From Hungatella hathewayi WAL-18680 (GTDB lineage Bacteria > Bacillota > Clostridia > Lachnospirales > Lachnospiraceae): 64,000 nucleotides of DNA. The stretch lies in assembly GCF_000235505.1 (NCBI RefSeq), contig NZ_JH379027.1, forward strand, positions 1,163,569 to 1,227,568, given 5' to 3'. Each line of letters begins with the position of its first letter. Position 1 is the stretch's first letter. Under the pieces are notes generated by a model that had not been told where the DNA came from, ran no database searches, and saw nothing but the letters and a program-made list of their open reading frames with translations. The position numbers and the translations under genes were made by a program. Positions 42,873 to 49,686 of this stretch are shown piece by piece.

Positions 42873-44723
42873 ATGAAATTAAATCCTCAGGGCGGAAAAT
42901 GGCGGAGACTTGACAATACGGCCAAGATATTTCCGGTTATCGCAAATGAACATTTAAGTAATGTATTTCGTATCTCCATGACATTGAATGAAGAGATTGT
43001 GCCGGAGGTGCTGCAGCAGGCGCTGGAAGAGGTGCTGCCATGGTTTCAGGGATTCCGGGTAAAGCTGCGCAGAGGCATTTTCTGGTATTATTTTGAGAGT
43101 AACCGGAGGACTCCGGAGATTGAGAAGGAGGCCACCTATCCCTGCAAATATATTGACCCTCACAGTAATCAGCTGTTTCTGTTTCGGGTATCCTATTATC
43201 AGAACCGGATTAACCTGGAGGTGTTCCATGCGGTGACGGACGGACTGGGGGCGGTGAACTTTATCAGGGAGCTTACCTACCGCTATCTCCAGCTGCTGGA
43301 GGGCGAGGGCGGGACTGCGCCGGCCGGGCCCAGTGATTCCTGCGTGACCGAGGTGGAAGACGGGTATTTAAAGAATTATAAGAAGGTGAAGAAGGCCAGA
43401 TACAGCTCCAGGCGGGCGTTTCATATCCGGGAGGAGCTGCTGCCTTTGGATGAGGTCAATGTGCTCCATGGGTATGTGAAGCTGGCGCCCTTAAAGGCAG
43501 CGGGGAAGGAAAAGCACGTCAGCATTACCAAGTATCTGACGGCCTGCTTAATCTACGCCATCTATGAGGAGTATTTCCACGGGCAGATTATGACGGAGCA
43601 TATCGGGGTGAATCTGCCGGTGAACCTGCGGGCGTTTTTTGATTCGGAGACCACGGCCAATTTCTTCGCGGTGTCCTGCATTGAGTTCCTGGCACAGAAG
43701 GAGGACGTGACCTTTGACGATGTGCTGGAGGTGGTCTGCCAGCAGATGGAAGAGAAGATTACGAAGGAGAAAATGGAGGAGACCATCTCCTACAATGTCT
43801 CCAACGAAAAGAAGTGGTATGTGAGGATTGCGCCGCTGCCGCTCAAATGGATTGCGGTAAATCTGATTTTCCGCCGCAACGACAGGAATCATACCATCAC
43901 CCTGTCCAATATCGGACCGATCAAGGTGGATGAGGAGTACCGGGATGCCATCAGGCAGTGCCATCTGATTATCGGAGTGTCCAAACGGCAGCCCATCAAA
44001 TGTGCGGTCTGTGCCTATGAGGAGGATGTGATTGTGTCATTTACCTCCGTCTATGAAGACACGAAGGTGCAGGACCGGTTTTTCAAGATTCTCCGGGACA
44101 ACGGGATACCGGTGGAGGTGGAGAGCAACGGGGTAGCCGAGCAGGAAGTGGATAAGGGAATGTACCCGGAGGTTTCCTATGACGTGGATAAATGGAAGAA
44201 GATGACCAATCTGTTTTATGCGGTGCTGATTGCGGTGGCGGCCTGTCTTGGGGTGGTGAATTACCTCACCTACACCGGCTCCATGTGGTCGGTGATTGCC
44301 ATCGCCTGTATGGCCTACGTGGGAATGACGGTCAGGTATTCCATTATGCGCCATGCCAATCTTGGCTCGAAAATGCTGATTCAGATACTGGGAGCCGGGG
44401 CGCTTGTGGTGGTGATTGACGTGATGACGGGATACAACGGCTGGTCGGTGGATTATGCCATACCGAGCATGATATTGTTTGCGGATATTGCCATTGTATT
44501 CTTGATTATCGTGAACCGGTTAAACTGGCAGAGTTATTTTATGTATCAGATTGCGGTCACGGTGTTCAGTTTTGTGCCGTTTATTCTGTGGGCGGCCGGA
44601 TTTATTGACAGGCCGCTGATGGCGATTATCACGGTGATCATCTCGGTGCTGGTGCTGACGGTGACGGTGCTTTTAGGGGACCGGAGAGTGAAGAATGAAT
44701 TGATTCGAAGATTTCATTTCTAA
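42873..44723 (+). CDS. Condensation-like acyltransferase fused to a six-helix membrane domain
   Basis: 616 residues from ATG 42873, after AGAAGGGG; an upstream TTG is less likely. The N-terminal ~430 residues have a condensation/alcohol-acetyltransferase-like fold with HAVTDGLGAVNF (HxxxDG motif), GVNLPVNLRAFF and TLSNIGPIKV, all typical. From about 450 onward, six hydrophobic segments follow (starting LFYAVLIAVAACLGVV), recalling DUF6320. It may acylate a lipid or secreted precursor at the membrane. The adjacent HSL-type hydrolase suggests a paired acylation/deacylation function, which is inference. Confidence 0.75.
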   Translation: MKLNPQGGKWRRLDNTAKIFPVIANEHLSNVFRISMTLNEEIVPEVLQQALEEVLPWFQGFRVKLRRGIFWYYFESNRRTPEIEKEATYPCKYIDPHSNQLFLFRVSYYQNRINLEVFHAVTDGLGAVNFIRELTYRYLQLLEGEGGTAPAGPSDSCVTEVEDGYLKNYKKVKKARYSSRRAFHIREELLPLDEVNVLHGYVKLAPLKAAGKEKHVSITKYLTACLIYAIYEEYFHGQIMTEHIGVNLPVNLRAFFDSETTANFFAVSCIEFLAQKEDVTFDDVLEVVCQQMEEKITKEKMEETISYNVSNEKKWYVRIAPLPLKWIAVNLIFRRNDRNHTITLSNIGPIKVDEEYRDAIRQCHLIIGVSKRQPIKCAVCAYEEDVIVSFTSVYEDTKVQDRFFKILRDNGIPVEVESNGVAEQEVDKGMYPEVSYDVDKWKKMTNLFYAVLIAVAACLGVVNYLTYTGSMWSVIAIACMAYVGMTVRYSIMRHANLGSKMLIQILGAGALVVVIDVMTGYNGWSVDYAIPSMILFADIAIVFLIIVNRLNWQSYFMYQIAVTVFSFVPFILWAAGFIDRPLMAIITVIISVLVLTVTVLLGDRRVKNELIRRFHF

Positions 44724-44780
44724 TCTAAAGTGGAAATGCGAAAGACAGCTTGTTGTTGATCAATAGAATGGGAGTGCTGG

Positions 44781-45836
44781 ATGCGGGATAAAAAGATAAG
44801 CGTGATGGGAAACCTGGTGCGCGATATGATACAGAATGTGATGGAGACTTCGCTGAAGGAACCCATACAGACGGGAGAGTTCAGGAAGAATCCGGTGGAG
44901 CCGGCCTGGGTCTGTCCGGCTGGTTATGAATACGAGATTATTGAGACTGAGAATTTTAAGATGGAGTATCTGCGCCCCGGCCAGGTGGTGACGGGGCGGG
45001 TGATTTTACAGCTTCATGGGGGCGGATATATCGGACCCATGAAGAACATTTACCGGAAGTTCGCGGTGGGATATTCCAAATTGAGCTACGGCGGGGACGT
45101 GCTGACCATCGATTACCGGGTGGCACCGGAGCATCCCTATCCGGCGGCGCTGGAGGACGCGGTATTTGCCTACCAGTGGCTGTTGGAGGAGAAGAAATAC
45201 CGGGCCAGCCAGATTGTGGTAGCCGGGGACTCGGCGGGGGGCGGTCTGTCGCTGGCCCTGGGGCTATATTTGAGAGACCATCATATGCCCATGCCGGCAG
45301 GATTTATCCTCATGTCTCCCTGGGCGGATCTGACGTGCAGCGGAGAGAGCCACGAGACCAATTACGGCCGGGACCCGTTGTTTGGCAATTCCAGGGAGAG
45401 CATGCTCTACAACTCCTCCTACATCGGGGAGCACGAGGCCACGGAGCCCTATATCTCGCCGGTATTCGGGGAATTTGATGGATTCCCGCCGATGCTGATT
45501 CAGGTGGGGAGCTATGAGATGCTTCTCTCCGACAGCCAGATGGTGGCGAAGAAGGCAAAGAAGGCGGGCGTGAAGCATCGTCTCTCCATTTATGAGGGAA
45601 TGTTCCACGATTTCCAGATGAGTCTGGGCCTGTTCCCGGAGAGCCGGGAGGCGTGGGAAGAGGTAAAGCGGTTCCTCCAGATTCTCTACGGAATCAAGCG
45701 GAAACCGGAAGGCCGCGTGGTAAAGCGGGTCCGCACACCCAGCCGGAAAGAGCAGCTGTTAGGCCGGCTGAAAGCCGGGTTAAAGACAGTGACGGAGATA
45801 GGCGCCGCCGGCGTGAAACCGGCATCAAAACAATGA
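44781..45836 (+). CDS. Alpha/beta hydrolase, hormone-sensitive-lipase type
   Basis: 351 residues. LQLHGGGYIGPMKNIYRK is the HGGG oxyanion motif, VVAGDSAGGGLSLALGL the GDSAGG nucleophile motif, and GMFHDFQMSLGLFPES includes the His. YRVAPEHPYPAALED is the classic HSL-family segment. The C-terminal ~40 residues are Lys/Arg-rich and not part of the fold. No signal peptide. It follows the acyltransferase-like gene by 57 bases on the same strand. Confidence 0.9.
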   Translation: MRDKKISVMGNLVRDMIQNVMETSLKEPIQTGEFRKNPVEPAWVCPAGYEYEIIETENFKMEYLRPGQVVTGRVILQLHGGGYIGPMKNIYRKFAVGYSKLSYGGDVLTIDYRVAPEHPYPAALEDAVFAYQWLLEEKKYRASQIVVAGDSAGGGLSLALGLYLRDHHMPMPAGFILMSPWADLTCSGESHETNYGRDPLFGNSRESMLYNSSYIGEHEATEPYISPVFGEFDGFPPMLIQVGSYEMLLSDSQMVAKKAKKAGVKHRLSIYEGMFHDFQMSLGLFPESREAWEEVKRFLQILYGIKRKPEGRVVKRVRTPSRKEQLLGRLKAGLKTVTEIGAAGVKPASKQ

Positions 45837-45855
45837 GAATTTGTGGGATGAAAGC

Positions 45856-46335
45856 ATGAAGATTACGGTAATTGCAGTTGGAAAGATAAAAGAAAAGTTT
45901 TTTGAGGATGCCATCGGGGAGTACAGCAAACGTCTCTCCCGCTACTGCAAACTCGAAATCCTCCAGGTCCCCGACGAGAAGACCCCAGACAACGCCAGCG
46001 AGACCGTGGAGACCCAGATAAAGGAAAAAGAGGGCGAACGCATCCTCTCCAAAATCCCGGAAGGCGCCTATGTGATAGCCCTGGCGATTGAGGGGAAGAT
46101 GCTGGACTCCGAGGAGCTGGCGGAAAAGATAAACACCCTCGGCATCACCGGCACCAGCCAGATCGTCTTTATCATCGGAGGCTCCCTGGGCCTGTCCGGA
46201 CAGGTGCTGGAGCGTGCCGATTACAAACTCAGCTTCTCCAGAATGACCTTCCCGCATCAACTGATGCGGGTGGTGCTTCTGGAGCAGGTTTACCGGGGGT
46301 ATCGGATAATCATGGGGGCGCCGTATCATAAGTAA
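45856..46335 (+). CDS. rlmH: 23S rRNA pseudouridine-1915 N3-methyltransferase
   Basis: 159 residues, the SPOUT-class RlmH (YbeA) that methylates pseudouridine 1915 in helix 69 of 23S rRNA. MKITVIAVGKIKEKF starts the protein; the knot region has IIGGSLGLSGQVLERADYKLSFS and ends with LLEQVYRGYRIIMGAPYHK, which is nearly invariant. ATG 45856 is preceded by GGGATGAAAG; an upstream in-frame start would add four residues to the conserved N-terminus. A strong terminator follows. Confidence 0.96.
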   Translation: MKITVIAVGKIKEKFFEDAIGEYSKRLSRYCKLEILQVPDEKTPDNASETVETQIKEKEGERILSKIPEGAYVIALAIEGKMLDSEELAEKINTLGITGTSQIVFIIGGSLGLSGQVLERADYKLSFSRMTFPHQLMRVVLLEQVYRGYRIIMGAPYHK

Positions 46336-46356
46336 TGTATATTATGTTTAATTTAG

Positions 46357-46416
46357 AACTCGATATAAAATTTTCATCCAACAAAATTGGATGTGAATTT
46401 TATATCGAGTTTTTTG
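46357..46416 (+). terminator. Very long terminator hairpin after rlmH
   Basis: AACTCGATATAAAATT (46357-46372) pairs with AATTTTATATCGAGTT (46396-46411); an inner CATCCAA/TTGGATG stem completes it. A T-run follows. The A/U-rich symmetric stem could stop transcription from either side. Confidence 0.88.
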
Positions 46417-46602
46417 TCTTTATGAAGAGATAATAGCACCTGTAAAAACTGAAAAATTCTTATGAAATTCTTGTAAATCAAAGGTAGATGGCGACATTTA
46501 TACCACTTGAATATTGTCGTAGAGTAATGAATAACAAGATGGTAAAATAGAAGTGTGAGTAACTATTGTTTTTATTTCTAAGAAAAATGAAAGGAGTAGA
46601 AA

Positions 46603-47289
46603 ATGAAGAAGAGGGTAAGAATTCAATGTAGAACAGATTTAAAGTTATTAAGGAACCTGTATGGTTTATCTAAAGAGACAGTTGCAGAGACTATATTTTG
46701 TTCAGTTAGAGGATTAGAGCGAATTGAAAAGGAGAATGCTACTACTAATGAAGAGACAGCCATACGTTTGTGTAAATTGTATGATATTGACTATGAAGGG
46801 CAATTTTATTATCCATCACCTATGGAAGAATATATAAGAGATATATATGCGGGAAAGTTCAATGTTAAATCCAGAGTAGTCAAAGATGGATATACATATT
46901 ATTATTTATATGTATGGAGAGTTGCTTATTTTGAAGAACGTGTATTTGGAAAAGGATTATGGATTAGGAATTATGGTAAAAATAAAGAAATAAGGGTATT
47001 GCGAGAAATTGATATAAATGGTTTTTTAAATGTTAATACAAAAGTACCAGTTATTAATGAAGGGGAGGAGTGGAATAATTGGTATCATGCGTTGACAGTT
47101 GGGAAAATAAATAAAATTGTTATATCGCGAAAATGTATGGAGGAGTGTCTGCGTGATTGTCTGGAGGAACATATAGTATATAGAGATGAGATGTTTTATT
47201 TTGATGGAACCACAGATTTGATTTCGTTAGGAACAAAAAAGAATAAAATGAGAAGACGCGAAATTTTAGAAAGTAGCTGTGCTTTGTAA
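46603..47289 (+). CDS. XRE-like helix-turn-helix protein with uncharacterised C-terminus
   Basis: 228 residues encoded in AT-richer DNA than its neighbours, suggesting acquisition. The N-terminal ~65 residues form a Cro/CI-type helix-turn-helix (DLKLLRNLYGLSKETVAE and GLERIEKENATTNEETAIRLCKLYDI). The remaining ~160 residues, with many aromatic and basic residues (GYTYYYLYVWRVAYFEERVFGKG), match no domain I recognise and may be effector- or nucleic-acid-binding. AAAGGAG precedes the ATG. No obvious target operon lies next to it; the small DUF4160-linked pair begins about 100 bases on. Confidence 0.65.
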   Translation: MKKRVRIQCRTDLKLLRNLYGLSKETVAETIFCSVRGLERIEKENATTNEETAIRLCKLYDIDYEGQFYYPSPMEEYIRDIYAGKFNVKSRVVKDGYTYYYLYVWRVAYFEERVFGKGLWIRNYGKNKEIRVLREIDINGFLNVNTKVPVINEGEEWNNWYHALTVGKINKIVISRKCMEECLRDCLEEHIVYRDEMFYFDGTTDLISLGTKKNKMRRREILESSCAL

Positions 47290-47334
47290 GCATATCAATT
47301 TTAGTACATGCAGAGGGCTATTTTGGCGTTAAAC

Positions 47335-47363
47335 TTGAATTGTTAGATAGAATATTTTATAAT
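47335..47363 (+). promoter_or_regulatory. Sigma-A-type promoter before the small two-gene unit
   Basis: TTGAAT (47335-47340), a 17-base spacer and TATAAT (47358-47363) lie 33 bases upstream of the next ATG. Confidence 0.65.
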
Positions 47364-47395
47364 GATAGCAAGAATTAATGAGGAGGTGGGCGGTT

Positions 47396-47665
47396 ATGAT
47401 GTATCCATATATGACTTTGTCAGATGAAACTGAGATTGTCCATTCTCAGATGATTGAAGAGGATGGAAAACAAAAAGTTATTGTACATTTCGAAAGACCC
47501 ACAGAGAAGGGATTTGATTCGGCCAGATGCGAGTTGCCAGATTATAAATGGATTTTGAGAGAAGGTTATTCTGATGAAGAAATAGCAATGTTCGAACAGC
47601 TTTTGAGAAGTAATGCTCATTTACTATACAAATATGCTATTAATGGAGGAATACAGATTGCCTAG
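47396..47665 (+). CDS. Small uncharacterised protein, partner of a DUF4160 gene
   Basis: 89 residues from ATG 47396 (or ATG 47399), with GAGGAGGTGGG upstream. It is acidic and soluble. YPYMTLSDETEIVHSQMI and HFERPTEKGFDSARCELP are the readable segments; I do not recognise a family. Its stop codon lies just inside the next gene, a broken DUF4160 reading frame, so the two form a coupled pair, as DUF4160 genes commonly do with a second small gene. Such pairs have been suggested to be toxin-antitoxin-like, but nothing here proves it. Confidence 0.6.
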   Translation: MMYPYMTLSDETEIVHSQMIEEDGKQKVIVHFERPTEKGFDSARCELPDYKWILREGYSDEEIAMFEQLLRSNAHLLYKYAINGGIQIA

Positions 47666-47865
47666 TTTATTTATAGTAAGCGGCTATAAGGTATACTTCT
47701 GGTCGAATGAGAATAATGAACCAATCCATGTTCATATAGCAAAAGGGAAACCAATATCCAACGGAACAAAATTGTGGTTGACTAAATCTGGAGTGCACAG
47801 TTTTTTTGATTTGTGCTGAATGGAAAAAATTCTTTGTTGTGGATGATATAAAATTTTATTGCTAA
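47658..47865 (+). pseudogene. DUF4160 gene broken by an internal deletion and frameshift
   Basis: From TTG 47658 (TGGAGGAA upstream) the frame reads MPSLFIVSGYKVYFWS and PIHVHIAKGKP, the DUF4160 N-terminus, through LWLTKSG, then goes out of frame and stops at 47817-47819. A shifted frame from 47800 gives ICAEWKKFFVVDD and IKFYC ending at TAA 47863-47865, which is the usual DUF4160 C-terminus. About 20 residues of the middle seem to be missing. The DNA is AT-rich like the surrounding genes. Confidence 0.7.
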
Positions 47866-47898
47866 AGTTGATTTGGCTTAATCAAGGGGGATAATCCC

Positions 47899-48261
47899 AT
47901 GAAAAAGAACGGCTATTACACACTCCTTCAAATCACCCCCGACGCTACCCCAGAGGAAATCGAAACAGCTTACCGGCGGGAGCGTAAAGCTTATGAGCTG
48001 GAGGGGCGGGCGTTCCGTGACTCGCGGTCCAGGGAGTTGGAGGAGGCTTACGAGGTGCTGGCGGATGAGGAACGGCGGAGAAGTTATGATGAGAATCAGA
48101 ACCGGGCGGTTATGACTATGGAGGAACTGGAGCAGAAGGCTCAGGAGGGCCATGTGAAGACGAGGCTGGAATCTACGGTGGATGCGTTTATTGAGAATCC
48201 GTTGGAAATGCTGGTGCTGACTGTTTTGGCTATGCTTCTGGTGTTAGCTACCAGAAGTTGA
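47899..48261 (+). CDS. J-domain-like membrane protein without HPD
   Basis: 120 residues. The N-terminal ~65 residues align with a DnaJ J-domain (YYTLLQITPDATPEEIETAYRRE, then SRELEEAYEVLADEERRRSYDE). The loop that should carry His-Pro-Asp reads ELE, so DnaK stimulation is not expected. A Glu/Lys-rich helical linker leads to one C-terminal hydrophobic segment (MLVLTVLAMLLVLA), so it is probably tail-anchored in the membrane. AAGGGGG precedes the ATG. It stands alone, with a terminator downstream. The function is unknown; it may act as an adaptor rather than a cochaperone. Confidence 0.7.
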   Translation: MKKNGYYTLLQITPDATPEEIETAYRRERKAYELEGRAFRDSRSRELEEAYEVLADEERRRSYDENQNRAVMTMEELEQKAQEGHVKTRLESTVDAFIENPLEMLVLTVLAMLLVLATRS

Positions 48262-48313
48262 AAAATGAGATTATAAGATTATGTAAACTGTTTGTGAAGA
48301 CGCAAAGTGATGA

Positions 48314-48360
48314 AACCGCCTGTGGAAGATAATGGAAAATCTGCCACAGGCGGTTTTTAT
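48314..48360 (+). terminator. Intrinsic terminator after the J-like gene
   Basis: AACCGCCTGTGG (48314-48325) pairs with CCACAGGCGGTT (48344-48355), followed by TTTATT. Confidence 0.85.
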
Positions 48361-48426
48361 TGTATCACAGAAAAAAATAAACCCCCTGCTATGCAGGGGG
48401 AGGGAAGTTCTTCAGATGTAAGAGAA

Positions 48427-48480
48427 CTCCTGTGCTAAAATAAATGTAGGTCTGCAAACCACAGATAAAAGCACAGGAGG
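48427..48480 (+). promoter_or_regulatory. Leader hairpin sequestering the tnpA ribosome-binding site
   Basis: CTCCTGTGCT (48427-48436) pairs perfectly with AGCACAGGAG (48470-48479), which overlaps the AGGAGG site (48475-48480) six bases before the ATG. An inner TCTG/CAGA stem lies in the loop. IS200 is known to limit its transposase translation through such a leader hairpin. Confidence 0.75.
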
Positions 48481-48486
48481 TCCAGA

Positions 48487-48960
48487 ATGGACAATAATAG
48501 TTTAGCCCATACAAAATGGGAATGCAAGTATCATATCGTATTTGCACCAAAATATAGAAGACAGGTAATCTATAAAGATATAAAAGCAGATGTGGGAGAA
48601 ATATTGGGAAATTTGTGCCGTAGAAAGGGAATCGAAATATTGGAAGCGCAATGCATGCCAGACCATGTGCATATGCTGGTAAGAATTCCACCAAAATATT
48701 CCGTATCAGAAATAATGGGATACCTGAAGGGAAAGTCAAGCCTAATGATATTTGAGAAACATGCGAATTTAAAGTACAAATATGGGAACCGTCATTTCTG
48801 GTGCCGTGGATATTATGTAGATACGGTAGGAAAGAATACGGCAGCAATCAAAAGCTATATACAAAATCAAATAAAAGAGGATTTAGAATATGACCAGATG
48901 ACGATGAATGAGTATATAGACCCGTTTACGGGTGAGCCGGTGAAGAAAAACAAGAAGTAG
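48487..48960 (+). CDS. tnpA: IS200/IS605-family Y1 transposase TnpA
   Basis: 157 residues, the full length for this HUH-family single-strand transposase. YHIVFAPKYRR is the N-terminal motif, the HUH pair is His60 and His62 in MPDHVHMLV, and FWCRGYYVDTVGKN leads to a helix with the likely catalytic Tyr124 (AAIKSYIQNQ). It is intact and probably functional. Its leader hairpin hides the ribosome-binding site. No TnpB or accessory gene follows. Confidence 0.95.
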   Translation: MDNNSLAHTKWECKYHIVFAPKYRRQVIYKDIKADVGEILGNLCRRKGIEILEAQCMPDHVHMLVRIPPKYSVSEIMGYLKGKSSLMIFEKHANLKYKYGNRHFWCRGYYVDTVGKNTAAIKSYIQNQIKEDLEYDQMTMNEYIDPFTGEPVKKNKK

Positions 48961-49164
48961 ACCTCTTGGAGAGGTAGTAGGAAGTAAAAGCAAACCAGCA
49001 AGCCCCAAGGGGGCGAGGCCGGAGGAAGGAAGGAAGCACTGAAAAAGCCCTTTTAAGGGCAGCTGAAGATGTGGTGCAGTGGGCGGACCGTCAGTGCGCC
49101 TTCCGGGCGCAAGCAGGTAAAAGCCCCTTATAGGGGCAGGGCAAACCACCGGCTAAGCCGGTGG

Positions 49165-49479
49165 TTATGATTCTTGAAGTATGACATTTATAATTTCTAA
49201 AACGGCAGCTTTTTCATGGTCCTTTAATCGAAGCCATTTATTTAATAAAACTTGTTCGCCTTCACTAAGATTGCTTCGGTTATCTATCTGGAAAAATTCT
49301 GAGAGTGTGATTCCAAAAGTATTGCAGAGAGTCTCCAGTTTGTCGATAGGAGGGTAAAGCCCTTTCTGGTACCAGGTTGCAATAGTAGATTGAGGTATTC
49401 CGGATAGTTGAGCAAGGCGGTAAACGGACCAGTGTTTCAATTCTCTGAAGTAAGTAATTCTTGTAAGCACATCAAACAA
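49165..49479 (-). CDS. XRE-family transcriptional regulator
   Basis: 104 residues. The N-terminal helix-turn-helix of Cro/CI type reads MFDVLTRITYFRELKHWSVYRLAQLSG, followed by IPQSTIATWYQKGLYPPIDKLETLCNTFGITLSEFF. The C-terminal ~35 residues form a helical tail. Its stop codon TAA (49165-49167) coincides with the right tip of the IS200 element, so the IS landed exactly after the gene. Palindromic sites (ATATCGT/ACGATAT) between it and the divergent surface-protein gene are likely operators, suggesting it represses itself and that gene. Confidence 0.88.
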   Translation of the reverse strand: MFDVLTRITYFRELKHWSVYRLAQLSGIPQSTIATWYQKGLYPPIDKLETLCNTFGITLSEFFQIDNRSNLSEGEQVLLNKWLRLKDHEKAAVLEIINVILQES

Positions 49480-49502
49480 TGTTTATCCCTCCAATAGTAT
49501 TT

Positions 49503-49583
49503 ATATACGATATATTTTATTTCGATTTATCGATAGACAATAGGTTGAAAAAGACGTATAATATATATCGTAAATACGATATA
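49503..49583 (+). promoter_or_regulatory. Divergent control region with promoter and CGATAT-type operators
   Basis: A promoter to the right has TAGACA (49534-49539), a 17-base spacer and TATAAT (49557-49562). A palindrome ATATCGT-AAAT-ACGATAT (49565-49582) lies over the predicted start, with ATATACGATATAT near 49504 and CGATTTATCG near 49523 on the regulator side. More AATATCGT copies occur near 49651. This fits an XRE repressor controlling a divergent gene. Confidence 0.7.
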
Positions 49584-49686
49584 GTCCACATGTGTGTATA
49601 GTATTTCCAAAAAGGAGAATTTAAACAATTTAAAACATAAATGTGGAACGAATATCGTAACGAATATCTTACAGGAGGTTAAAAGT

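Larger units (their letters stand above)
48382..49166 (+). mobile_element. IS200-type element, TnpA only, with hairpin-rich tail
   Basis: The left subterminal hairpin is CCCCCTGC-TAT-GCAGGGGG (48382-48400) and the right hairpin is a palindrome of AACCACCGGC...GCCGGTGGTT (49144-49166). A single Y1 transposase gene lies inside; there is no tnpB. Between tnpA and the right end, about 200 bases contain several GC hairpins (GCCC-aa-GGGC types at about 49009, 49046, 49095 and 49122). The exact ends are not defined by target repeats, as expected for this family. The right end abuts the stop codon of the next minus-strand gene. Confidence 0.8.

Noticed and set aside
48961-49143. Truncated tnpB or other gene in the IS tail
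   Set aside because: No frame in this stretch matches TnpB or another protein; its hairpins explain the base pattern better.
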